A DNA stretch of 45,441 bases, from positions 1-45,441 of the forward strand of contig CALFXE010000214.1 of assembly GCA_937927845.1 (NCBI GenBank), in the 5' to 3' direction. The notes below the pieces were generated by a model. That model had not been told where the DNA came from. It saw only the letters and a list, made by a program, of their open reading frames with translations, and did no database searches. Numbering within the stretch: the first letter of the stretch is position 1; every line of letters begins with the position of its first letter. The DNA comes from an uncultured Paludibacter sp. Its GTDB lineage: Bacteria > Bacteroidota > Bacteroidia > Bacteroidales > Paludibacteraceae. Made by a program: the position numbers and the translations under genes. Positions 26,305-34,572 of this stretch are shown piece by piece.

Positions 26305-26312
26305 CAAAAGTA
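26305..26312 (-). promoter_or_regulatory. -7 box for the PLP-decarboxylase gene
   Basis: The complement reads TACTTTTG followed by C, 67 bp upstream of the start at 26237. No TTG lies at the ideal distance. Confidence 0.45.
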
Positions 26313-26377
26313 ATTAAATTATTTTGAATATTGATGTAAGATGAATATTAAAATAATATATAGATAACGTTTGGTAC

Positions 26378-26469
26378 TAATCTCATCATGAAACATTTGG
26401 TTATGGATGTTATTTATAGTCGTGCACATAGTGGTTATGTTCCAACTGAAATGTTTCATGATGAGATTA
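26378..26469. repeat. Perfect 21-bp inverted repeat with 50-nt loop
   Basis: The left arm (26378-26398) begins TAATCTCATCATG and the right arm (26449-26469) is its exact reverse complement, beginning AAATGTTTCATGATG. The loop contains a repeated GGTTATG (26399-26405 and 26433-26439). The element lies between the end of the PUL and the decarboxylase gene. No T-run follows, so it is not a standard intrinsic terminator. A MITE remnant, a structured RNA or a 3'-end stabiliser are possible. Confidence 0.8.
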
Positions 26470-26488
26470 ATATTAGAATTTTAAATAT

Positions 26489-27940
26489 CTACTTTATATT
26501 AAATTTATGAGTGTTGATTTTTCCGCTATCGTCTGTCCATTTTACAATATATATTCCTGTTGTAAGATTGCTGATATCAACACTTTGTTTCATATTGTTT
26601 GTACGAATAAGCTGTCCTGAAACAGAATATAGCTCAATAGATTGTACCGCTTGAGAAGAGTCAATTATTAGTTGACCGCCTATTTGTTTAAAAGCCGTTG
26701 TTTTATTTACGACTTGAGATATACTTGTTTGAGGATCTACTCCACAAATAGAAATATTCGATAGCGTAATATCTGTTTCCTCAGCATTACCACCGAAATC
26801 AAATAAAATCTTTGAAATTTGTGTTAACCCGGCAGGACACGCAATATTATTTACCATAATTCGTTTACCTGGTGTATTTACAGTTTGCTTAGGTATTTCC
26901 ATAAATACATTATCGTTGCCATCGAAGAACTTCGCATAGAAAGGTAGATTTTTTGAAGTTTCAACCTCCACTATCAATGAATATTTTTCGCCAGAGGTTA
27001 CTACAATAGGCTCATCAGGAATTATAGGGAATTGTGCCTGCCACATTTCCCAAGTTCCTACATTTAAGCCTAAAGAAACGACATTGCCTTCACTTATTTC
27101 AAAAGAGTAATTGTCTGTTTTAGTCCATCCTGGAGCAAAGTAAACACCATTACTACCATCATTTGGATCAACATATTTTGTCAATATATGCGTATCCAAT
27201 AAGTTATAACATACGAACTTTTGTCCGGTTATTTCTACAGTTTTGGTGTTGCTTGCGTTACCTGAAAAGTCGATTGCCTGAATGGTAAAGTTATAATCCA
27301 CACCATCTTCGAGAGTGATATCTGCCGAATTAGAGAATACAACTTCTTTATAGCCTTGTGCATCATCAGTAATATAATAGAAATAATCGCCGGAATCGTC
27401 TGTTGCTGATAAAGTCAGACTTAGCAAAGTGGCTGATTGACCTTCGATTACAGGATCGGCAAGTATAGGTGCAGTTTGATCTGCTTCGTCGGCACTGTTA
27501 GATAAGGTGTAATCATAGTCGAAATCATCCGTTTCGCGAAATACCCATTCTCCGGTAATGTGTTGAAAAATAGTAACAATGAGAGGGTTTACCGAAGGAA
27601 CAATTGTCGTGGAACCATAAGTCTGCTGAGTTCCTGCAACACGACCCAATAGATTATTTTCAGTCTTATTAGTGCCATTCCACCAGCGTAATTGCGATGA
27701 CCAAGCTTCACCCATGATATTAGTACCTGCCAATTCTGTCCAAGCCCAGGATTTATTGTCAATGGTTACTAATTTAAAGCTCAATGTTTGTCCTTCAATA
27801 GGAGTTTCAGCCGGAGCACGATTATCTCTTTGCGGATACAAAGGAGCGTTTTTTACTATTAAAGAGCCATGTTCCAAAGCAAGCATAGAGCTTGTTACTG
27901 ATGTTAGTAAAAATACTAAAAGTAAATTTTTGATTTTCAT
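26489..27940 (-). CDS. T9SS-exported CBM/Fn3-like protein, last gene of the PUL
   Basis: 483 residues. Signal peptide 1-21 (MKIKNLLLVFLLTSVTSSMLA). Residues about 25-150 form a domain of unknown type. Residues about 160-240 look like an Ig/Fn3-type domain (LLSLTLSATDDSGDYFYYIT then YNFTIQAIDFSGNAS). Residues about 245-400 resemble a CBM4-type jelly roll (WEMWQAQFPI, GEKYSLIVEVETS, KILFDFGG). A T9SS type A sorting domain closes the protein (about 410-483, QLIRTNNM...TTGIYIVKW). I see no catalytic motif. A surface glucan-binding role is inferred from the domains and from its place after GH3. A 194-bp gap separates it from GH3, so it may have some independent expression. Confidence 0.75.
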   Translation of the reverse strand: MKIKNLLLVFLLTSVTSSMLALEHGSLIVKNAPLYPQRDNRAPAETPIEGQTLSFKLVTIDNKSWAWTELAGTNIMGEAWSSQLRWWNGTNKTENNLLGRVAGTQQTYGSTTIVPSVNPLIVTIFQHITGEWVFRETDDFDYDYTLSNSADEADQTAPILADPVIEGQSATLLSLTLSATDDSGDYFYYITDDAQGYKEVVFSNSADITLEDGVDYNFTIQAIDFSGNASNTKTVEITGQKFVCYNLLDTHILTKYVDPNDGSNGVYFAPGWTKTDNYSFEISEGNVVSLGLNVGTWEMWQAQFPIIPDEPIVVTSGEKYSLIVEVETSKNLPFYAKFFDGNDNVFMEIPKQTVNTPGKRIMVNNIACPAGLTQISKILFDFGGNAEETDITLSNISICGVDPQTSISQVVNKTTAFKQIGGQLIIDSSQAVQSIELYSVSGQLIRTNNMKQSVDISNLTTGIYIVKWTDDSGKINTHKFNIK

Positions 27941-28134
27941 ATCTGTAAATTTAAAAAATTAATAAAAGAGAAAATTTAAAAGAAATGTCTTATGACGGTT
28001 AATTGATAATATATTTTAATGTTTCATACGCGTTATTAATTTTGAGGGTTATAAAATAAATATCTGATTGTAAATGCATAACTATAATTTGAGAATGACT
28101 CAATGCACCTTACAAAGTTTTTAAACTATAAAAA

Positions 28135-30363
28135 TTAATGTAATTGAAAAGATACCGGCTTTCCACTTTGGCTATTGGTGGAAACCCATACCTGAAATTC
28201 ACCCTTTTCAGGGCGTTTAACCTTGTCGGCATTCCAAAATGCCAACTCATTCGCTGTTATAGAAAATTCTATGTTTTTAGTTTCTCCTGCTTTAATTTCT
28301 ACTTTTTGAAATCCTTTCAGTTCACGAACCGGTCGTGCCAAGGAGGCTACCACATCGCGTACATACAGTTGTACCACTTCCTTTGCATCGAAGGTACCGG
28401 TGTTTGTTACCTTACATGTTACTTGCAGTTGTTCGTTCATGCCTATAGCAGGTTTGCTAAGTACTACATCACCATACTCGAAAGTAGAGTAGGAGAGTCC
28501 GTACCCAAACGGGAACAAAGGCGAATCTCCTGCATCTAAATGATAGCTGGTAAAGCCGATGGAAGTTTGAGCAGCACCTACCGGTATATCATCAATTAAG
28601 GTGATATTATTTGCCGGTCGTCCTGTGTTTTTATGTGCATAGTATACAGGAACCTGCCCCACCATACGCGGTATAGTAACCGGAAGTTTGCCTGAAGGAA
28701 CAGCCTTTCCAAGAATCAAATCGGCAAGAGCCGGACCCGTCATCGTACCTCCATGAAAAGCATAAATAACAGCATCCGATGCTCTTACTTCTTGTTCAAT
28801 CGTCAGTGGTCTGCCTGCCATTACTACCATCACCACAGGCTTTCCCGTAGCCTTTAATGCGGTAAGTAGCTGACTTTGTGCTCCGGGTAAACTGATGTCG
28901 GCACGGCAACGCGCTTCGCCGGATAATACCGCTTCTTCACCTGCAAAAAACAGAACTACATCTGCTCTGCGTGCTGCTGCTACAGCCTTGTTGATTCCTG
29001 CCTGACTTTTATCACGACTGTAGGTAAGACCCAATTCAGCAATTACATTTACTTTACCTTGCAATGCTGTTTGTAAAGCTTCCAAGGGAGTGATGCTATG
29101 TTCCGGTTCAGCATCGAAACACCACGTTCCCACCTGATCAAGTTTAGAATCAGCTAAGGGACCCACTACGGCAATCGACTTGATGGAAGAAGATAAGGGC
29201 AGCACGTTATTTTCATTTTTCAGCAATACCGCACTTTCAATGGCTGCCTGCTTTGCCTTTTCCAATGCATCCTGTGCATAAAATTCCGGACTTTCCTTTA
29301 TTCCTGCATACGGATTGTCGAACAAGCCCAATCTAAACTTCATGCGAAGAATATTGCGTACATATTCGTCAATTAATTTTTCGGATACTTCGCCTGATTT
29401 TATCAATTCTTCCAAATTATTCATATAAGCATATCCCATCATATCCATATCTACGTAAGCATTGGCAGACAAGGCAGCAGCTTCTTTTAGATTGCTGACA
29501 ACACCATGTGGAATCATTTGTTCAATAGACCCCCAATCGCTTACCAATACACCGTCGTACTTCCACTCATCACGCAAGATAGTTTTATTTAAGAATTTAT
29601 TGCCTGATGAGGGTATGCCGTTTATATCGTTAAACGAACACATAAAGGAGGCAGCACCGGCATCAGCTGCTGCTTCAAAAGGCGGAAGATACACCTCTCT
29701 CAATTGCAGTTCGGGAATCCAAGTCGTGTTGTAATCCTTACCTGCTTCGGTAGCTCCATAGGCTGCAAAATGTTTGGCACAAGCTGCCATGGAAGTAGCA
29801 TTGGTTAAATCATCTCCTTGAAAACCTTGAATCATAGCTACACCCAATACCGAAGTTAAGTAGGGATCCTCACCTAAAGATTCGGCGATACGTCCCCAAC
29901 GAGGATCGCGCGATACATCAATCATCGGAGCGAAAGTCCAACGGATACCCACAGAACTTGCCTCTTCAGCAGCCACTCGCGCACCGGCTTCCACCACTTC
30001 GAGATTCCAGCTTGCAGCCTGTCCCAAAGGAATAGGGAAGATGGTTTTGAACCCATGAATCACGTCACGTGCAAAGATGATGGGAATACCGAGACGACTT
30101 TCTTCTACGGCTATGCGTTGCAGTTCGGTTACAGTTTTACCGTCAACCTCGTTTAAAATCGACCCTACATAACCGGCTCTAATCATACCTGTCATGTCGT
30201 CAGACAAACCGGTACCTGTAAGTTGATTCAATTGACCTATCTTCTCTTTTAAAGTCATTTGAGATAGAAGTTTGTCGATTTTTCTTTCAACTGAATTGTT
30301 ATTTGAGTTAGTACAACCCAAGAAAATCGCTATGGATAAAACTATTAAAATATATTTTTTCAT
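28135..30363 (-). CDS. bglX: GH3 beta-glucosidase lipoprotein
   Basis: 742 residues from the ATG at 30363; an upstream in-frame extension to 30399 adds only 12 residues before a clear lipoprotein signal. Lipobox Cys17 (AIFLGC). The GH3 N-terminal barrel carries ARDVIHGFKTIFPIPLGQAA, RWTFAPMIDVSRDPRWGR, KHFAAYG and the nucleophile D276 in VLVSDWGS. The second domain and a C-terminal Fn3-like domain (about 650-742) follow, the BglX layout. It would cut beta-linked glucose from oligosaccharide ends in the periplasm or at the membrane. Unlike GH16 and GH128 next to it, it has no T9SS tail, which suits hydrolysis of already imported oligosaccharides. Confidence 0.93.
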   Translation of the reverse strand: MKKYILIVLSIAIFLGCTNSNNNSVERKIDKLLSQMTLKEKIGQLNQLTGTGLSDDMTGMIRAGYVGSILNEVDGKTVTELQRIAVEESRLGIPIIFARDVIHGFKTIFPIPLGQAASWNLEVVEAGARVAAEEASSVGIRWTFAPMIDVSRDPRWGRIAESLGEDPYLTSVLGVAMIQGFQGDDLTNATSMAACAKHFAAYGATEAGKDYNTTWIPELQLREVYLPPFEAAADAGAASFMCSFNDINGIPSSGNKFLNKTILRDEWKYDGVLVSDWGSIEQMIPHGVVSNLKEAAALSANAYVDMDMMGYAYMNNLEELIKSGEVSEKLIDEYVRNILRMKFRLGLFDNPYAGIKESPEFYAQDALEKAKQAAIESAVLLKNENNVLPLSSSIKSIAVVGPLADSKLDQVGTWCFDAEPEHSITPLEALQTALQGKVNVIAELGLTYSRDKSQAGINKAVAAARRADVVLFFAGEEAVLSGEARCRADISLPGAQSQLLTALKATGKPVVMVVMAGRPLTIEQEVRASDAVIYAFHGGTMTGPALADLILGKAVPSGKLPVTIPRMVGQVPVYYAHKNTGRPANNITLIDDIPVGAAQTSIGFTSYHLDAGDSPLFPFGYGLSYSTFEYGDVVLSKPAIGMNEQLQVTCKVTNTGTFDAKEVVQLYVRDVVASLARPVRELKGFQKVEIKAGETKNIEFSITANELAFWNADKVKRPEKGEFQVWVSTNSQSGKPVSFQLH

Positions 30364-30400
30364 TTGATTGTTATTTTGATACTTAAAATATGCATCCAAT

Positions 30401-31960
30401 TCATTTTATAATTTTCTGTGAGTAATTGTGTTTATTGTCAGTTAAAGTAACCATATACATACCTTTAGGTATACTTGATATATTAAAAATCGAATCTCCC
30501 TGAAGATTATGTTTCACCAAATATGCTTGTCCAGATAATGAATATAAATACATATTATATGGTGATATATTAGATGATGACACCCTTATTTCATCATTTG
30601 AAGATAAGTTGATTTTAAATCCGATGTCTCCTTTTAAAGGTTGCACAGCCGTGTTATCTTCAACTTTCTGATATGCTCTGACATAATCTATCAGAAACTC
30701 TTGAGGCCATATTGTATCATCAATACCTTGTGCACCACCCCAATCGCCACCCACGGCAAAATTGAGTATCACATAGAAGTTTTGATCGAAGGGCCACTGT
30801 TCGTATCCGCTGAATGCATTGTTATAGGTATGTAACAGTACATCGTTAAGATACCATTTGATGTAGCCGGGTTCCCAGTCGATACGTATAGTATGAAAAT
30901 CATTTATTTTGCCTTGAATGCTGATGTTGTTGCCGTTCCCATTTCCTGCGTAGCCAGCTTGCCGGTGCACTGTACCGTGAATTTTAGAAGGATCGTAACC
31001 TACGAACTCCATAATATCGATTTCTCCACTTTTGGGCCATCCTCCATATACGCTACTCTGCGGCATCATCCATATAGCAGGCCATGTTCCACGTCCCTGA
31101 GGTAACTTAAAACGTGCTTCTACACGTCCGTATTTAAAGTATTTCAGACTTTGTGTCCAAAGTTTTCCGGAAGTATAAGCATGATTCTGATAGCTTTCTT
31201 TATATGCTTTCAAAACAAGATTACCGTCCCTGATGAAAATATTCTTTTCAGCTCCGGTGTAATATTGCTTTTCATTATTACCAAATCCACCACCGGATAT
31301 CTGTGGCTTCCAGATTGACTTATCATAACTTGACCCATTAAATTCATCAGCCCAAATTAATTGATATTGTCCCGGCAATTCGATTTCATTTTCACCGACT
31401 GTTGCATTAGGGTCTGTCTTCAAGATTATATCATCGATATAGATTGTTATATCTTGTGTCAGATTTGGAGTTTGGTCGGGCATAATAAAATAATCGTCAT
31501 ATGTATTACCGGTTGCTCCGGCTAAATCGAATATTATTTCTTGCCAATCGTTAGAATTTGGATAATCTTTAGTTGAAGAAAATGACCCTGAGTCTCCATT
31601 CTTTTCAAATTTAAAAGTTACTTTTCCTGTAGATTGTTTCATAAATTTAACATGAGCATATCGATATTGGTTTGGTAAAGCACCTAAAGTTAAATTAACC
31701 TGATTTCTAAGAATTATTCCAGCCCAATCTTGTGTGCCTGATTTTCGTGTAATTTTCATGACCTTAGAGCTGGAGTTTACCTGGCTTATTTTTGGATTTG
31801 AAACTATTTCAAAATCTACCCAACCTTGGTTGACTTGCACCCAGCCTTTATCGCCAGATTCAAAATCGTCGATTATTACAGTGTCTTGTCCGACTGTTAA
31901 AGTCGTAAAACCAATTAAAATCACGAATATTATAAGCAATCTACGTTTTAAAAGAATCAT
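30401..31960 (-). CDS. GH16 endo-beta-1,3-glucanase (laminarinase type), T9SS-exported
   Basis: 519 residues. Signal peptide 1-24. Residues about 26-185 form a beta-sandwich (VIIDDFESGDKGW ... ITIYIDDIIL), probably a carbohydrate-binding module. Residues about 197-435 are the GH16 catalytic domain with ExDxxE at E313, D315, E318 in SGEIDIMEFVG and laminarinase-like flanks (WPAIWMMP, IHGTVH). A T9SS type A sorting domain ends the protein (about 445-519). It would cut internal beta-1,3-glucan bonds outside the cell. Its start overlaps the GH128 stop by 4 bp (ATGA at 31957-31960), so the two glucanases are translationally coupled. Confidence 0.93.
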   Translation of the reverse strand: MILLKRRLLIIFVILIGFTTLTVGQDTVIIDDFESGDKGWVQVNQGWVDFEIVSNPKISQVNSSSKVMKITRKSGTQDWAGIILRNQVNLTLGALPNQYRYAHVKFMKQSTGKVTFKFEKNGDSGSFSSTKDYPNSNDWQEIIFDLAGATGNTYDDYFIMPDQTPNLTQDITIYIDDIILKTDPNATVGENEIELPGQYQLIWADEFNGSSYDKSIWKPQISGGGFGNNEKQYYTGAEKNIFIRDGNLVLKAYKESYQNHAYTSGKLWTQSLKYFKYGRVEARFKLPQGRGTWPAIWMMPQSSVYGGWPKSGEIDIMEFVGYDPSKIHGTVHRQAGYAGNGNGNNISIQGKINDFHTIRIDWEPGYIKWYLNDVLLHTYNNAFSGYEQWPFDQNFYVILNFAVGGDWGGAQGIDDTIWPQEFLIDYVRAYQKVEDNTAVQPLKGDIGFKINLSSNDEIRVSSSNISPYNMYLYSLSGQAYLVKHNLQGDSIFNISSIPKGMYMVTLTDNKHNYSQKIIK

Positions 31961-33438
31961 TTTATTATAAGTTTTACATGTTTTGATATTTGTTGATTTT
32001 CATCATTGATGTTTATAAGATAAACACCTTGCTTCATACCTTTTAAAGGCAGTTGAATGACTCTATCAGAAGCATCTGTAATTGGATAGGTCATAATTTG
32101 TTTTCCCTCGATGGTAGAAATATTAACAGCTTTTGTGTTTGATGTAATACTCACACGCACAAATTCTTGAGCCGGATTAGGGTAAACAGAGATTTTAGAA
32201 TCATCATCATAAGAAAAAACACCGGAACTAGTTTCTTTAGTTAATTTCCACCAGTTAATTTTTAACCCACCACGTTTAAAATGAATTTTAATTTTTTGTT
32301 TTCCGGCATCAAAATATCCTGTACAGCTTTGAGTTGACCATACATCAATGCCTTTGTTTTCAAATAACATGGATGCTTTTTCATCATTATTGACTGAAAC
32401 TATCACCTCAGAAGCATCTCCGTATTGATCAACGTATCTAAATACAATATTATATTCGCCTGCTTCAGCTATATCGACATTATATTCAACAAAATCATAA
32501 GTAGGATCAAAGTCTAAAATATTTAAATTACCTGATATATCGGCAGTAGGCTCCACCATAATGCCCTTCATGCTGATATACTGCTCTGCAGGAATTTCTT
32601 GTTCTGTAGTATGATAAAAATCATTATCGTAAGATGACATATAGGTGAATACCTTGCCTAAAGGAAGCAACTCGCCTTCTTGCCGTTGACTTAGCAACTG
32701 CATGTATGGATGGGCACCAGCCCAGCCACGCTCTTTAAACCACGCATAGCGATATACATCGGGATCGGTTTCTAAATAGTCAATAGTGGTAAATAGAAAG
32801 CGTAATTGAGAACTTGCTGTGGTATTATCGTCCCACGCACAAAATTCCGTTAGCCAGATAGGTTTACCATATTTTTTAAATTTTTCGATATTGGATTTGA
32901 TGGCGGTAGCCGATGACATATATAGATGTATGGCTATATGATCTACACGACAATCGGGACAAGCGGCAAAAAACTCATCGTACCATTTTACAGGATCCTG
33001 ATAAGGTGCATCCGGACTATAATTGACTGCAGGTCCAACAATGGTCAATCCGTACTCATCTGCAATTTCTTCAATGTCTTTCCACCGTGATGCTGCAACT
33101 GTTGGAGATAGGTTTGCCTGATCTTTAAAGTTTGGTTCATTGAAACCAAGTATATATTTTATTTCCGGATGGTTGTTGAGCAGGTTACGAATGGTTGTTT
33201 TATTTAATCCGTTCCAAGCCATAGGAACAAATTCGATATTATAGGTGTTGAAAGCAGCATCATTACTCGATCCTGAATGTCCCCAATTATATCCCCAAGA
33301 TAAACCGGGAGAAAGTGCCTCCACATCTTCTGTCATGAGGTTGTTATAACCGACACCACGTTTAAAACTACGGGTTTGAGCCGTGATTGCTGCTAAGCTT
33401 AGACTTCCGATACAGAGTAGAATAAGAAACTTTTTCAT
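31957..33438 (-). CDS. GH128-like beta-1,3-glucanase with CBM6-like and T9SS domains
   Basis: 493 residues. Signal peptide 1-20. Residues 25-265 match the glycoside hydrolase catalytic core of GH128: YILGFNEPNF gives the acid/base E101 and KPIWLTEFCAWD gives the nucleophile E198. A beta-sandwich with CBM6-like features follows (about 290-400: YNVDIAEAGEYNIVFRYVDQ and GGLKINWWKL), then a linker and a T9SS type A sorting domain (about 415-493). GH128 enzymes act on beta-1,3-glucans, which agrees with the coupled GH16 gene. The family call comes from the two glutamate motifs and the neighbourhood; I could not search a database. Confidence 0.85.
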   Translation of the reverse strand: MKKFLILLCIGSLSLAAITAQTRSFKRGVGYNNLMTEDVEALSPGLSWGYNWGHSGSSNDAAFNTYNIEFVPMAWNGLNKTTIRNLLNNHPEIKYILGFNEPNFKDQANLSPTVAASRWKDIEEIADEYGLTIVGPAVNYSPDAPYQDPVKWYDEFFAACPDCRVDHIAIHLYMSSATAIKSNIEKFKKYGKPIWLTEFCAWDDNTTASSQLRFLFTTIDYLETDPDVYRYAWFKERGWAGAHPYMQLLSQRQEGELLPLGKVFTYMSSYDNDFYHTTEQEIPAEQYISMKGIMVEPTADISGNLNILDFDPTYDFVEYNVDIAEAGEYNIVFRYVDQYGDASEVIVSVNNDEKASMLFENKGIDVWSTQSCTGYFDAGKQKIKIHFKRGGLKINWWKLTKETSSGVFSYDDDSKISVYPNPAQEFVRVSITSNTKAVNISTIEGKQIMTYPITDASDRVIQLPLKGMKQGVYLININDENQQISKHVKLIIK

Positions 33439-33491
33439 TCAAGTCGACTTTAATAATTATTTTCTTTTGAAAAATAGATGAGTGATGGCAT

Positions 33492-33519
33492 GAGGCTGTC
33501 CCAAAAGCGAGGCAGCCTC
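33492..33519 (-). terminator. Hairpin inside the PUL, between the glycan-binding protein and GH128 genes
   Basis: GAGGCTGTC (33492-33500) pairs with GGCAGCCTC (33511-33519) over 9 bp with one wobble and a 10-nt loop. It is GC-rich in an AT-rich gap of 101 bp. It resembles GGCTGTC...CAGCC hairpins common in Bacteroidales intergenic DNA. No clear U-tract, so it may be an attenuator or RNA processing site rather than a full stop. Confidence 0.5.
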
Positions 33520-33539
33520 CATTCCTGATTTTATGCTGA

Positions 33540-34457
33540 TTATTTTAATACTACCTTCGAGAGAGCGTCGCCGGATTTAATGATATAAATACCTTTGCCT
33601 AATTCTTCTCTGCCGAAAACAGGTTGTTCCGAACGTTTTACCAAACTACCGGTAATGTCGTACACTTCAATCGGTCCGCGTGCATTTGTTACTTCAATGA
33701 TTTGATTGGTAATGAGTACACTTAACTTATTTTCCTTGACAGTATTTACGCCCGACGATGCATTGGGGTTGTAGAAATAGACAGCATCGATGGCAATATT
33801 GTTTGGAGAGGGACCGCTTAATACTACAAAATAGTTACCCATAAAGGTCGTACGATTCGAGAATCCTAATGATTTCATTTGGGATACCGGTATGTCAACA
33901 ATGTTCCACTCATTTGCTTGGAAATTTGGAGTAATATTGGGTTTACTATCCATTTCACCAACGCCAACTGAAAACATTGCAGCCTGGTCTGCCGTGGAAC
34001 CACCAAACACTTGAATCGTGTGTGCTTTCGACATGCTGGATTTAAAAGCCAAGTGAAACCTATAATCATCGGTAATCTTCGTGTAGTCGATGGCAAATGC
34101 ATTCGGAGCATCAGTTCTCATCGTAAAACTTAATCCTGACCAAGTACTAATTACGTTGAAGTTCAAGAATCCACCGATTTGTCCTAAAGCACCCTTACCT
34201 ACTGCAGATTCGGAAGCGTAGGTGTTGTCCCATATATACAACGCTTTTTCGCCATCGGGATAGGTATTGTAATCCCAGTTTACACGTAAATCTTGAACTA
34301 TCTTATCAGTGATTTCAAATTCTGCCTCCGTATCGGCATCCAACCAAATTAAATAGTAATTGCTGCCTTCTAATGAAGAGAAATCCTGAGCTTTAACATT
34401 GAAACCAACCATGATAGCCAATGCCATGATTGATAGAAAGGTAATTGTTTTTTTCAT
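33540..34457 (-). CDS. Surface glycan-binding protein candidate with T9SS tail
   Basis: 305 residues. Signal peptide with cleavage after VKAQ (residue 24) rather than a lipobox. Residues about 30-225 form one beta-rich domain (ALYIWDNTYASESAVGKGAL, GQIGGFLNFNVISTWSGLSF, FAIDYTKITDDYRFHLAFKS) with many aromatic residues. A T9SS sorting domain follows (about 240-305, IEVYDITGSLVKRSEQ). It occupies the SusE/SusF position right after SusD. In gut Bacteroides those are lipoproteins; here the protein would instead be delivered by T9SS. Binding of beta-glucan is inferred from position. Long heptamer repeats lie directly upstream. Confidence 0.75.
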   Translation of the reverse strand: MKKTITFLSIMALAIMVGFNVKAQDFSSLEGSNYYLIWLDADTEAEFEITDKIVQDLRVNWDYNTYPDGEKALYIWDNTYASESAVGKGALGQIGGFLNFNVISTWSGLSFTMRTDAPNAFAIDYTKITDDYRFHLAFKSSMSKAHTIQVFGGSTADQAAMFSVGVGEMDSKPNITPNFQANEWNIVDIPVSQMKSLGFSNRTTFMGNYFVVLSGPSPNNIAIDAVYFYNPNASSGVNTVKENKLSVLITNQIIEVTNARGPIEVYDITGSLVKRSEQPVFGREELGKGIYIIKSGDALSKVVLK

Positions 34458-34477
34458 AATGATAAAATATTAAAAAA

Positions 34478-34572
34478 TTAGTAATTTGTAAATTGTTATT
34501 AGTAATTAGTAAATCGTAATTTGTAATTTTCATTGTCCATTGTCCATTGTCCATTGTCAATTGTCAATTGTT
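34478..34572. repeat. Two adjacent heptamer tandem-repeat arrays
   Basis: 34478-34526 holds seven 7-bp units on the theme TTAGTAA (TTAGTAA, TTTGTAA, ATTGTTA, TTAGTAA, TTAGTAA, ATCGTAA, TTTGTAA). After TTTT, 34531-34572 holds six units on the theme CATTGTC (four exact copies, then AATTGTC and AATTGTT). The second array runs into the susD stop codon at 34571-34573. Together they fill nearly all of the gap between susD and the glycan-binding protein gene. Confidence 0.9.

Noticed and set aside
26378..26469. Invertible phase-variation promoter
   Set aside because: The inverted arms enclose only 50 bp, and neither orientation of the loop contains a TAnnTTTG box; no invertase gene is nearby.
28144..28539. 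Plus-strand open frame of 131 codons inside GH3
   Set aside because: Antisense shadow of the Fn3-like C-terminal domain of the GH3 enzyme.
34478..34572. CRISPR array
   Set aside because: The units are 7 bp with no spacers; these are simple tandem heptamers.
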